64,000 nucleotides of DNA from an uncultured Collinsella sp. (GTDB lineage: Bacteria > Actinomycetota > Coriobacteriia > Coriobacteriales > Coriobacteriaceae), in assembly GCA_958415525.1 (NCBI GenBank), contig CATYZE010000003.1, positions 1 to 64,000 of the forward strand, in the 5' to 3' direction. Each line of letters opens with the position of its first letter. The stretch's first letter is position 1. Below, piece after piece: positions 51,280 to 59,030 of the stretch. Position numbers and translations under genes: made by a program. A model generated the notes under the pieces. That model searched no databases and was not told the origin of the DNA. It saw nothing but the letters and a program-made list of their open reading frames with translations.

Positions 51280-51970
51280 CGAGCAGATGGCTGCCACCGA
51301 GGGCCTGGACTTTGTGCCCTATACCCGTCCGACCGGCACCGATACGGCCGAGCCGCTCAAGATCGGTGTGCTCATCAGCGGTTCGGGTACCAACCTGCAG
51401 GCGCTGATCGATCTGATCGCCGCCGGCAAGCTCAACGCTTCGATTGAGCTTGTGGTGTCGAGCCGTCCTTCGGCCAAGGGCCTGCAGCGCGCTGAGCGCG
51501 CGGGTATCCAGACGCTCACGCTGTCCAAGGATGTCTACGCCGATCCTATTGCCGCCGACGAGATCATCGCGCACGAGCTGCTCGAGTGCGGTTGCGAGTA
51601 TGTGGTCATGGCCGGCTACATGCGCATGGTGCACACACCGCTGCTGGCGGCGTTTCCCAACCGCGTGGTCAACTTGCATCCGGCGCTGCTGCCGAGCTTT
51701 ACCGGTGCGCATGCGATTGACGATGCCTTTGCGCGCGGCGTCAAGGTAACTGGCGTGACCGTGCATTTTGCCAACGAGGTCTACGACAACGGTCCCATCA
51801 TCGCCCAGCGTGCGCTGGCTGTTGAGGAGGGCTGGGATGTCGACACGCTCGAGGAGCACATCCACGCGATTGAGCACGTGCTGTATCCCGAGGTCGTGCA
51901 AATGCTCGCCGACGGCCGCGTCCACGTGCTGGAGAGCGGCAAGGTCGCAATTGACGCGCCTCGCGGCTAG
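51269..51970 (+). CDS. purN: Phosphoribosylglycinamide formyltransferase
   Basis: This 233-aa enzyme transfers a formyl group to GAR. IGVLISGSGTNLQALID, the active-site NLHPALLPSF with the later VHFANEVYDNGPI (Asp) are visible. An N-terminal extension of about 30 residues makes it longer than E. coli PurN. The overlap with purM indicates coupled translation. Confidence 0.96.
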   Translation: MSANEQMAATEGLDFVPYTRPTGTDTAEPLKIGVLISGSGTNLQALIDLIAAGKLNASIELVVSSRPSAKGLQRAERAGIQTLTLSKDVYADPIAADEIIAHELLECGCEYVVMAGYMRMVHTPLLAAFPNRVVNLHPALLPSFTGAHAIDDAFARGVKVTGVTVHFANEVYDNGPIIAQRALAVEEGWDVDTLEEHIHAIEHVLYPEVVQMLADGRVHVLESGKVAIDAPRG

Positions 51971-52002
51971 CGGCGCACAGTACAATTTAGCCGAGTAGTC
52001 AG

Positions 52003-52042
52003 GGTGGTCATTGGCGCCAAGGCGCGCGTGGCCACCTTTTGT
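52003..52042 (+). terminator. Terminator after purN
   Basis: An interrupted stem (GGTGG... / ...CCACC with inner GGCGC pairing) followed by a T-rich tail. Confidence 0.55.
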
Positions 52043-52095
52043 TTTGGGTAGTCATCGAGGACGTTCCTGAATGACTAGGTGAGAGAGGTGAGCGC

Positions 52096-52560
52096 ATGGC
52101 GGATAACGAAGCGCTGTTTACGCCTGAGCTGGTGTTTTTTGATTGGGAGTGTGCGACGCCGGGTGAGGTGTTTGCGCAGCTCGAGAGTGAGCTTGCTCCG
52201 CGCGGCTACATTGCCGACGGTTGGTTCGACGCCGTTCGCACGCGCGAGGATGCCTATCCCACGGGTCTTGCCATGCCGGCGGCAAACATTGCCATTCCGC
52301 ATACCGATCCGGGGTTTGTGGCCAAGCCCTATATCGCGGTGGTGAAGCCCGCCGCGCCCGTGACATTTAACGCTATGGCTGGCATGGGCGCTCCGGTGCC
52401 GGCGCAGATCGTCATCAATTTGGGTATTGCCGAGCCGGGCGGTCAGGTCGAGGCCCTGCAGGCGCTCATGAACATCTTTATGGACGCCGATGCCGCAGCC
52501 GACGTGCTCGGCCAGACCACGCCCCAGGGCATGGTCGACGCCATCCGTCGTCACTTCTAA
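52096..52560 (+). CDS. Lone PTS EIIA protein (fructose/galactitol type)
   Basis: This 154-aa EIIA domain has its phospho-His in the segment NIAIPHTDP (about residue 77). It resembles GatA/FruA-type EIIA proteins. No EIIB or EIIC gene is adjacent, so it either serves a transporter elsewhere or has a regulatory role. The ATG has GAGAGGTGAG upstream. Confidence 0.87.
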   Translation: MADNEALFTPELVFFDWECATPGEVFAQLESELAPRGYIADGWFDAVRTREDAYPTGLAMPAANIAIPHTDPGFVAKPYIAVVKPAAPVTFNAMAGMGAPVPAQIVINLGIAEPGGQVEALQALMNIFMDADAAADVLGQTTPQGMVDAIRRHF

Positions 52561-52574
52561 GGTGGGGCTGAGTC

Positions 52575-52689
52575 GGCACTTTGAACTGTCCCTAACTGCC
52601 GGCAGAAAAGGACTGTCCCTAACTGCCAGCTGCCAGACCTGTCCCCTTTGCACCAAAATGGTGCAGATTAACCTGTCCCCAATGCACCA
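52575..52689. repeat. Cluster of conserved-loop hairpins
   Basis: Three small hairpins: GGCA/TGCC (52575-52600) and GGCAG/CTGCC (52601-52627), both with ACTGTCCCTAA in the loop, then GGTGCA/TGCACC (52660-52688) with CCTGTCCCC in the loop. A further CCTGTCCCC precedes TGCACCA at 52637-52655. ACTGTCCCTAACTGCC is repeated directly at a 27-bp interval. Confidence 0.75.
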
Positions 52690-52756
52690 AGCGTGCCGCG
52701 GGGGCTGCGTTGTGACACAATGGCGTTTGTTCGATTCGTTATGCGAAAGGCCAACT

Positions 52757-53977
52757 ATGGCAAATAAGAAAAAGAATCCCGCACCCGAGCCGACGCCCGA
52801 GCAGCAGGCTCGCGCCGCCTCCAGCTCTCGCAAGAAGCAGCGCAAGACCCGCGTGTCCAAGACCGTCAAGATCGTCCTGGTGGTTATTGGCGTGCTGGCG
52901 ATGCTGCTTTCCGTCTCTGCCATGGCGTGCTCCGGCCTTATGTCGCAGGCCGAGGACACCTCGGGCTACAAGCTGACCGGCGGTGTTGCTGCTACTATCA
53001 ACGGCACCAACCTCACCGAGGACACCGTGACCAAGCAGATTATGAGCATGCGTACGTCCTACGGCTACACCAAGGACAAGGACTGGGCGCAGTATCTGGT
53101 CGACAACGACCTCACGCCCAAGAAGTACCGCAAGCAACTCATCGACTCCTACACGCAGCAGATTCTGCTTCAACAGGCACAGAAGGAGAACGGCGTGACG
53201 GTGTCGGACGAGGAGGTCGAGAAGGCTTGGAAGGACGCGTGCAAGAGCGCGGGCGGTGCCAAGGCCTTTAAGAAGACGCTCAAGACCTACGGCTATACCG
53301 AGGATACCTACAAGGATTCGCTCAAGGAGAGTCTGGCGCAGCAGAAACTCAAGGATGCCGTCGCGCCCACGAGCAAGCCCAAGGACAGCGAGATTGTCGA
53401 TTACATCAACGAAAACCTGTCCAGCTACAACGACGCCCGCCGCTCGTCGAACATCCTGATCAAGGTTGATTCCGACGCTTCCGACGAGGACAAGGCTGCC
53501 GCCAAGGCCAAGGCGCAGGAGTGCCTGGACAAGATCAACTCCGGTGAGCTGAGCTTTGAGGACGCCGTTGAGCAGTACTCCGAGGACACCGGTTCCAAGG
53601 AGAAGAAGGGCGATGTGGGCTGGGATAAGCTCACCACCTTCGTCGACAGCTACCAGACGGCGCTCGAGGGGCTCAACAAGGGCGACGTGAGCGAAGTCGT
53701 CGAGTCGACCTATGGTTACCACATCATCAAGTGCACCGACTACTTCCACGTTGATAACCAGGTCGATGACATCAAGCAGGTGCCCAAGGCCATCAAGAAG
53801 TATGTCTCCAACGTGGTGAAGACGCAGGCGGCCAGCACCGCGTACAGCGAGTGGCTAGAGCAGTACAAGAAGGATGCCGACATCACCGTCAACCCCATGC
53901 CCAAGGACGTGCCGTACAACGTCAGCCTGAAGGGCGTCACCAAGAGCTCGACCGACGATTCGTCGACAACTGAGTAA
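52757..53977 (+). CDS. Membrane-anchored parvulin-type foldase (PrsA/SurA-like)
   Basis: This 406-aa protein has a basic cytoplasmic start of about 35 residues, a membrane helix (about residues 37-58) and an extracytoplasmic part. A SurA-N-like chaperone region (about 85-210) is followed by a PpiC domain with SSNILIKV, GDVGWDKL and YGYHIIKC. The Cys after the helix (SAMACSG) is not in a clear lipobox, so it is probably a transmembrane anchor. It likely folds secreted proteins such as the pilins. Confidence 0.88.
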   Translation: MANKKKNPAPEPTPEQQARAASSSRKKQRKTRVSKTVKIVLVVIGVLAMLLSVSAMACSGLMSQAEDTSGYKLTGGVAATINGTNLTEDTVTKQIMSMRTSYGYTKDKDWAQYLVDNDLTPKKYRKQLIDSYTQQILLQQAQKENGVTVSDEEVEKAWKDACKSAGGAKAFKKTLKTYGYTEDTYKDSLKESLAQQKLKDAVAPTSKPKDSEIVDYINENLSSYNDARRSSNILIKVDSDASDEDKAAAKAKAQECLDKINSGELSFEDAVEQYSEDTGSKEKKGDVGWDKLTTFVDSYQTALEGLNKGDVSEVVESTYGYHIIKCTDYFHVDNQVDDIKQVPKAIKKYVSNVVKTQAASTAYSEWLEQYKKDADITVNPMPKDVPYNVSLKGVTKSSTDDSSTTE

Positions 53978-54031
53978 TCATGGGGCGATGCTCGCGCGAG
54001 TGCCGCCCACGCTATTGAGGAGGATTTGCAG

Positions 54032-54475
54032 ATGACTAACGAAGAGCTGCAGAAGGAAATGATCGCGGCCATGAAGGCTAAGGACAAGGTTCGCCTGTCC
54101 ATCATTCGCCAGGTCAAGGCCGAGGTGAAGAATATCGAGGTCAACGAGCGCCGCGATGTGACCGAGGAAGACGTCAACAGCATGATCAAGCGTCTGATTA
54201 AGCAGACGAGCGAGACGCTGGAGATGTCCATTAAGGCCGGCACCGACCAGGAGCGTACCGACAACCTGACCGAGCAGGTCAAGATTCTGGAGAGCCTGCT
54301 GCCCGCGCAGGTTTCGGGCGAGGAGCTCGAGGCCCTGATCGAGCAGGTTATCGCCGAGCTGGGCGCCACGTCCAAGAAGCAGATGGGTCAGGTCATGGGG
54401 GCGCTCGGCAAGGCCACGGGCGGCAACTTCGATAAGCCCGCCGCAGCCAAGATCGTCGGCTCAAAACTCGCGTAA
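54032..54475 (+). CDS. GatB/YqeY domain protein
   Basis: This 147-aa protein matches the YqeY family, which resembles the tail of the GatB amidotransferase subunit. Key segments are LQKEMIAAMKAKDKVRLSIIRQVKAEVKN and the C-terminal GQVMGALGKATGG. The molecular role of stand-alone members is not settled. The ATG at 54032 has GAGGAGG eight bases upstream. Confidence 0.92.
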   Translation: MTNEELQKEMIAAMKAKDKVRLSIIRQVKAEVKNIEVNERRDVTEEDVNSMIKRLIKQTSETLEMSIKAGTDQERTDNLTEQVKILESLLPAQVSGEELEALIEQVIAELGATSKKQMGQVMGALGKATGGNFDKPAAAKIVGSKLA

Positions 54476-54478
54476 TTT

Positions 54479-54618
54479 GTTACGCGGTTTTACCAAACCG
54501 CGTAACGGCTCGACGCTGCAAACCCGTACACACGGCAATCTGACGTTCAATTTCAAGGGCGCGACCATAAGGTCTGCGCCCTTTCATTTCACGTCACCTT
54601 GCTCGCGTGTACGGGTTT
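54479..54618. terminator. Nested hairpins after yqeY
   Basis: GTTACGCGGTTT / AAACCGCGTAAC (54479-54506) is a perfect 12-bp hairpin. A second, AAACCCGTACAC / GTGTACGGGTTT (54520-54531 with 54607-54618), encloses an inner terminator-like hairpin AAGGGCGC / GCGCCCTT (54555-54583) with a T-rich tail. Confidence 0.75.
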
Positions 54619-54650
54619 TCGCTGACTTATGCTCAACAAGGGCGGTTGGG

Positions 54651-54721
54651 CACTCATTGGGGACAGACTTAAATGAGTGCCCACTCCCCGGGTACTCATT
54701 TAAGTCTGTCCCCAATGAGTG
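54651..54721. repeat. 28-bp-arm inverted repeat containing GGGGACAG cores
   Basis: Bases 54651-54678 are the exact reverse complement of 54694-54721, around a 15-base loop. Each arm is itself a small hairpin, CACTCATT-GGGGACAGACTTA-AATGAGTG, so two copies of the conserved-loop element stand head to head. Confidence 0.88.
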
Positions 54722-54825
54722 GGCGGAAGGTTGCGGGTTCTTTACGGGAATGTAGTGTGGGCTGCGGAAACGTGGTTCTTTCCGTACAATAGTTCAACTC
54801 GTGTAAACGCAGGGAAGGGACATTC

Positions 54826-55557
54826 ATGGCGGACATGATCGAGATCAAGCATCTCAACAAGTACTTTGGCGACCTGCATGTGCTCAAAGATATCAATCTC
54901 ACCGTCAAGCGCGGCGAGAAGCTCGTAATGATCGGGCCTTCCGGCTCGGGTAAGTCGACGCTCATCCGTTGCGTCGATTATCTGGAGGAGCCCACGTCGG
55001 GCGAGGTCGTCATCGACGGCACACCGCTTACCAAAAAGAATCACCTGGAGATGGCTCGCAAGTATAGTTCCATGGTGTTTCAGCAGTTCAACCTGTATCC
55101 CAACATGACGGTGCTGGGCAACCTGACGCTCGCGCCCATCAAGCTGCAAAAGAAGAGCAAGGAGGAGGCGACCGAGATCGCCATCGCCGCGCTCAAACGC
55201 GTCGGCATGGCGCATAAGGCCGGCGAGTATCCGCAGAACCTCTCGGGCGGTCAGCAGCAGCGTATCGCCATCGCCCGCGCCCTGTGCACCAAGCAGCCCA
55301 TCATCCTGTTTGACGAGCCGACCTCGGCACTCGACCCCGAGATGGTCCAGGAAGTTCTGGACGTCATGATCGAGCTTGCGCAGGAGGACATCACCATGAT
55401 CTGCGTGACGCACGAGATGGGCTTTGCGCGCCAGGTGGCCGACCGCGTCATATTTATGGAGGACGGCCGCATCCTGGAGGAGGGTACGCCCGAGCACTTC
55501 TTCGATAACCCCGAGAACCCGCGCTGCCGCGAGTTCCTGTCCAAGATTCTGCACTAG
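54826..55557 (+). CDS. ABC transporter ATPase, glutamine/polar amino acid type
   Basis: This 243-aa ATPase has Walker A GPSGSGKST (residues 38-46), signature LSGGQQQR, Walker B ILFDEPTSALDPE and H-loop VTHEMGF. It is close to GlnQ. With the next three genes it forms a complete importer. Confidence 0.95.
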   Translation: MADMIEIKHLNKYFGDLHVLKDINLTVKRGEKLVMIGPSGSGKSTLIRCVDYLEEPTSGEVVIDGTPLTKKNHLEMARKYSSMVFQQFNLYPNMTVLGNLTLAPIKLQKKSKEEATEIAIAALKRVGMAHKAGEYPQNLSGGQQQRIAIARALCTKQPIILFDEPTSALDPEMVQEVLDVMIELAQEDITMICVTHEMGFARQVADRVIFMEDGRILEEGTPEHFFDNPENPRCREFLSKILH

Positions 55558-55565
55558 GCGCGGTG

Positions 55566-56441
55566 ATGGACATGACGGATATGACGAGGGCGGCCGTGTC
55601 GCGCCGTCACTTTTTGCAGCTGGCGGGCGCCGGCATGCTTGCGCTGACGGGGGCCGCACTTGCCGGTTGCGGCAACTCCATCAGCGGCGAGGGCTCCGAC
55701 AAGGGGTCCAAGCTTGCGGCCATCAAGTCGCGTGGACATCTGAATGCCGGCGTTAAGAAGGACGTTCCCGGCTACGGTTATTACGACACCGCCAAGGGCC
55801 GCTTTGAGGGCATGGAAGTCGATTTGTGCTACCAGATCGCCGCTGCCGTCTTTGGCGTGAGCTACAAAGACGCCCGTGCCCAGGAGCTTGTCGAGTTTAC
55901 CGACGTAACGCCCAAGACACGCGGCCCGCTGATCGATAACGGCCAGCTCGATGTGGTCGCGGCGACCTACACCATCACCGACGAGCGCAAGAAGAGCTGG
56001 GATTTCTCGACGCCGTACCGTACCGACTACGTGGGACTCATGGTCAAGAAGCGTTCGGGCTTTACCTCGATTGAGGACCTGGACGGCAAGGTCATTGGCG
56101 TGAGCCAGGGTGCTACCACGCAGGGCCTGATCGAGCAGATGATCAAGGACAACGGCTTTAGCTGCAAGCCCGAGTTTAGGGCCTTTAGCGGCTACCCCAT
56201 CATCAAGAGCTCGCTCGACGCCGGCAATATCGACGTCTTTGCCATGGACCGCTCCACGCTGGCCGGCTACATGAACGAGACCGTTGAGCTGCTGCAGCCC
56301 GAGGTCAAGTTTGGCGAGCAGGGCTACGGGGTGGCGACCAAGAAGGGCTGCGACCTTTCGGCCGTGGTCGATCAGGTGATTTGCGATCGCCTGGCTGATG
56401 GCTGGCTCGACCAAGAGGTCAAGACCTGGGGTCTTGTATAG
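55566..56441 (+). CDS. ABC transporter substrate-binding lipoprotein, amino acid type
   Basis: This 291-aa binding protein has a twin-arginine start (SRRHFLQLAG, Arg13-Arg14) and a lipobox LAGC with Cys35, so it is probably a Tat-exported lipoprotein. The bacterial solute-binding family 3 fold follows (GRFEGMEVDLCYQIA, WDFSTPYRTDYVGLMV, GVSQGATTQGLIEQM). The nature of the amino acid is not evident. The start is uncertain among three close ATG/GTG codons. Confidence 0.93.
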   Translation: MDMTDMTRAAVSRRHFLQLAGAGMLALTGAALAGCGNSISGEGSDKGSKLAAIKSRGHLNAGVKKDVPGYGYYDTAKGRFEGMEVDLCYQIAAAVFGVSYKDARAQELVEFTDVTPKTRGPLIDNGQLDVVAATYTITDERKKSWDFSTPYRTDYVGLMVKKRSGFTSIEDLDGKVIGVSQGATTQGLIEQMIKDNGFSCKPEFRAFSGYPIIKSSLDAGNIDVFAMDRSTLAGYMNETVELLQPEVKFGEQGYGVATKKGCDLSAVVDQVICDRLADGWLDQEVKTWGLV

Positions 56442-56466
56442 GCGTATCGTCCAAGGAAGGAATCAA

Positions 56467-57213
56467 ATGCTCGAAGGATTATTTGACGCCGACCGTTGGT
56501 CGACGACATTTCAAAACATGGGGCCCTTCTGGGAGGGCTTTGGCGTGACGCTGCAGGTGGTCGTTGCCGGTCTGCTGCTGTCGCTGGTGCTGGGCACGCT
56601 GCTGGGCGTGTTCTCTACCACTCGCTCGCGCGTGCTGCGCGCCATAAGCCGCGTGTACGTTGAGTTTTACCAGAACACCCCGTTGCCCGTGCAGGTGCTC
56701 TTTATGTACATGGCCGGTCCGCAGTTTTTGCAGGCCATAACCGGTGCCGACCAGCCGGTGCGCATCGCGCCGTTCGTGCTGGGCTTCTTGGGTGTGGGCC
56801 TGTATCACGCGGCCTACATTTCGGAGGTCATCCGCACTGGCATCGAGGCGGTTCCGCGCGGTCAGATGGAGGCGGCCCAGAGCCAGGGCTTCACCCGTGC
56901 GCAGGCGTACTGGTACATCGTGTTGCCCCAGACGTTCAAGATCATTTTGCCGCCGCTGTGTAACCAGGCGCTCAACTTGGTCAAGAACACGTCGGTGCTG
57001 GCGCTTGTGGCCGGCGGTGACCTTATGTACCGTTCCGACAACTTTGTGAGTCTGTACGGTTACCTGCAGGGATACATCGTCTGCTGCCTTATGTACTTCA
57101 TCATCTGCTTTCCGCTCGCCATGCTGGTGCAGTGGCTCGAGCGCCGCTCCAAGGAGCGTCCGCGCGGCGTGAGCCTGGCCGAGCTGGGGCTCGACAACGT
57201 AGAGGAGGCCTAG
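56467..57213 (+). CDS. ABC transporter permease, polar amino acid type
   Basis: This 248-aa membrane protein has about five helices and the permease signature EAVPRGQMEAAQSQGFTRAQAYWYIVLPQ. It pairs with the next gene to form the channel. The ATG has AAGGAAT upstream. Confidence 0.94.
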   Translation: MLEGLFDADRWSTTFQNMGPFWEGFGVTLQVVVAGLLLSLVLGTLLGVFSTTRSRVLRAISRVYVEFYQNTPLPVQVLFMYMAGPQFLQAITGADQPVRIAPFVLGFLGVGLYHAAYISEVIRTGIEAVPRGQMEAAQSQGFTRAQAYWYIVLPQTFKIILPPLCNQALNLVKNTSVLALVAGGDLMYRSDNFVSLYGYLQGYIVCCLMYFIICFPLAMLVQWLERRSKERPRGVSLAELGLDNVEEA

Positions 57214-57216
57214 CGC

Positions 57217-57855
57217 ATGGAAATCTTCAACGCGACCAACCTGCTCTACATCTGGGGCGGCTTTGTTAAGACGATCGAGATCTCGGCGCTGTCGATCTTT
57301 TTCTCGCTCATCTTTGGTACGGTGCTGGCGCTCGTTAAAAGCTATGCGCCCCGCCCGTTCCGTATTCTGGTGAGCGCCTATATCGAGCTGTTCCGCTGCA
57401 CGCCGAACCTGCTGTGGATCCTGTTTATCTACTTTACGGTGCAGGGTTTGGACATTGTGATTTCGACCATCGCCTTTACGTTGTTTACCAGTGCTGTTAT
57501 GGCCGAGATTGTGCGCGGCGGCCTCAACTCGATTCCGCGCGGCCAGTTTGAGGCAGCGCAGAGCCAGGGCTTTGGCTTCTTTGCCACCATGCGCTACATC
57601 ATTCTGCCGCAGACGTTTAAGACGATCATTCCGGCGCTGTTTAGCCAGTGCACGACCGTCATCAAGGACAGCTCGTATCTTTCGGGTATTAACGTGGCCG
57701 AACTCATGTACACGGCAAACGTCGTGATGGCCCACGCGATCGACCTGTCGCAGGTGCTTATGCTCTACGGCCTTGTGTTTGCGATGTACTTTGTGCTCAA
57801 CTTTGGTATCTCGTTGCTGGTCCGAGCCTATCAGCGCCGCATCGTAGCCGCATAG
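57217..57855 (+). CDS. ABC transporter permease, polar amino acid type (second)
   Basis: This 212-aa permease carries NSIPRGQFEAAQSQGFGFFATMRYIILPQ, the same ATPase-contact motif as its partner 3 bp upstream. Four genes (54826-57855) make a glutamine-family importer. Confidence 0.94.
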   Translation: MEIFNATNLLYIWGGFVKTIEISALSIFFSLIFGTVLALVKSYAPRPFRILVSAYIELFRCTPNLLWILFIYFTVQGLDIVISTIAFTLFTSAVMAEIVRGGLNSIPRGQFEAAQSQGFGFFATMRYIILPQTFKTIIPALFSQCTTVIKDSSYLSGINVAELMYTANVVMAHAIDLSQVLMLYGLVFAMYFVLNFGISLLVRAYQRRIVAA

Positions 57856-57961
57856 TCCTGCTTCCCCAAGCACGGCACCTTGCCTCTCAATCGTCGCTTG
57901 CGTACATTTAGTACGCGGCGCTCCTCTTTCGGGGCAATCTGCCGCACTTGGGAAACCAGGA
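57856..57961. repeat. Dispersed palindromic repeat, copy B
   Basis: This ~105-bp imperfect palindrome (arms TCCTG-CTTCCCCAAG / CTTGGGAAA-CCAGGA, centre GCGTAC-ATTTA-GTACGC) is homologous to copy A in the gyrB-gyrA spacer (4916-5014). It starts right after the permease stop. Confidence 0.8.
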
Positions 57962-58026
57962 CGGTCGTAAGTGACAAAATGGGAAGCAGAGATTGCCTCT
58001 TTCTCATTTGTTAGAAAGGAATCGCG

Positions 58027-58650
58027 ATGAGCGATCTGGTGAACAAGAAGAGTCCTGTGGTCATTACCATCGCGCGTGACTTTGGCGCCGAGGGTCACGA
58101 GATTGGCCGTATCCTCGCCGATGAGCTGGGGATTCCGCTGTACGATAACGAGCTGCTGGTGCGTGCGTCGCTGCGCGCGGGCGAATCGCTCGATAAGATG
58201 GCCGCCTATGACGAGCGCCTGGCCGTGGAGAACATGGCGTTTCTGCCCGACCGCTACGATGCGCGTTCGTACTCGGACAAGCTGTTCCAAAAGATGAGTC
58301 AGGTGATTTTGGATCTGGGCGAGACCGAGAGCTGCATTATCGAAGGCCGCCTGTCCGATTACCTGCTGCGCAATAATCCCAACCATATTGCCGTGCTGGT
58401 GACCGCCCCCTTTGAGGACCGCGTCGAGATCGTGCGCAAAAAGCGCGGCCTTAACAAAAAGAAGGGCGCCAAGCTGGTCAAGCAGCAGCAGAAGGCGCGC
58501 GAGGCGTTCTACAAGCGCTACAGCGCCGGCAAGTGGAAGATGACGAGCGGTAAGGACATCGTCGTCAACCGCGCCAAGCTGGGCCGCGAAGGCTGCAAGG
58601 ACGTCATCGCCGCGGCCTACCGCTACAAAGTAGCGCAGCTCGAAGACTAA
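58027..58650 (+). CDS. Cytidylate kinase-like protein
   Basis: This 207-aa protein belongs to the cytidylate-kinase-like family. The P-loop region is atypical (ITIARDFGAEGHEIGRILA in place of GPxGxGKS), as usual for this family. The LID-like segment KKRGLNKKKGAKLVKQQQKAREAFYKRY follows. Substrate unknown. The ATG has AGAAAGGA upstream. Confidence 0.85.
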   Translation: MSDLVNKKSPVVITIARDFGAEGHEIGRILADELGIPLYDNELLVRASLRAGESLDKMAAYDERLAVENMAFLPDRYDARSYSDKLFQKMSQVILDLGETESCIIEGRLSDYLLRNNPNHIAVLVTAPFEDRVEIVRKKRGLNKKKGAKLVKQQQKAREAFYKRYSAGKWKMTSGKDIVVNRAKLGREGCKDVIAAAYRYKVAQLED

Positions 58651-58656
58651 CCGACC

Positions 58657-58697
58657 AAAACCACCACAAAGGGGACAGGCACCTTTGTGGTGGTTTT
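58657..58697. repeat. Conserved-loop hairpin (GGGGACAGG)
   Basis: AAAACCACCACAAAGG pairs perfectly with CCTTTGTGGTGGTTTT, with GGACAGGCA as loop. It ends in T and can double as terminator of the kinase-like gene. Confidence 0.85.
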
Positions 58698-58754
58698 TGT
58701 TTTAGGCGGAGGGGAAGGCCTTGGCGGCAGTGCCTATCCTCGGCTTTTGCATAG

Positions 58755-58889
58755 TCTCGATCTGTAACACCAAGCCAGCGAAAATGGCTCTAACTGTTAC
58801 AGATTGAGATGCGGCGTGGGCGGCCGGCACAATATCTCGATCTGTAACAACCGCAGGGCTCAACGGACTCCAGCTGTTACAGATTGAGA
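58755..58889. repeat. Four half-sites at exact 40-bp period
   Basis: TCTCGATCTGTAACA occurs at 58755-58769 and 58835-58849; TGTTACAGATTGAGA, its near-perfect reverse complement, at 58795-58809 and 58875-58889. All three gaps are 25 bases, and the gap sequences are unrelated. The array lies between convergent genes. Confidence 0.88.
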
Positions 58890-58913
58890 CAAAACGACCA
58901 GGCAAGCCCCAAG

Positions 58914-58946
58914 CCACCACAAAGGTACCTGTCCCCATCGTGGTGG
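58914..58946. repeat. Conserved-loop hairpin (CCTGTCCCC)
   Basis: CCACCAC pairs with GTGGTGG; the loop includes AAAGGTACCTGTCCCCATC. The left part equals the arm of the copy at 58657. Confidence 0.75.
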
Positions 58947-58963
58947 TTTGGACGGCCGGCATA

Positions 58964-59002
58964 GAAAAAGTCCCCGCCGGGCGTGTGCTCGACGGGGACT
59001 TT
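58964..59002 (-). terminator. Terminator after nfnB
   Basis: AAAGTCCCCG pairs with CGGGGACTTT, with a further inner stem; the minus-strand transcript ends in a T run. Confidence 0.82.
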
Positions 59003-59030
59003 GCCGTTTGATGGCTAGCGCTGCAGGTGA

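Noticed and set aside
58755..58889. Considered as a short CRISPR array
   Set aside because: Half-sites alternate in orientation, are only 15 bases, and no cas gene is in the window.
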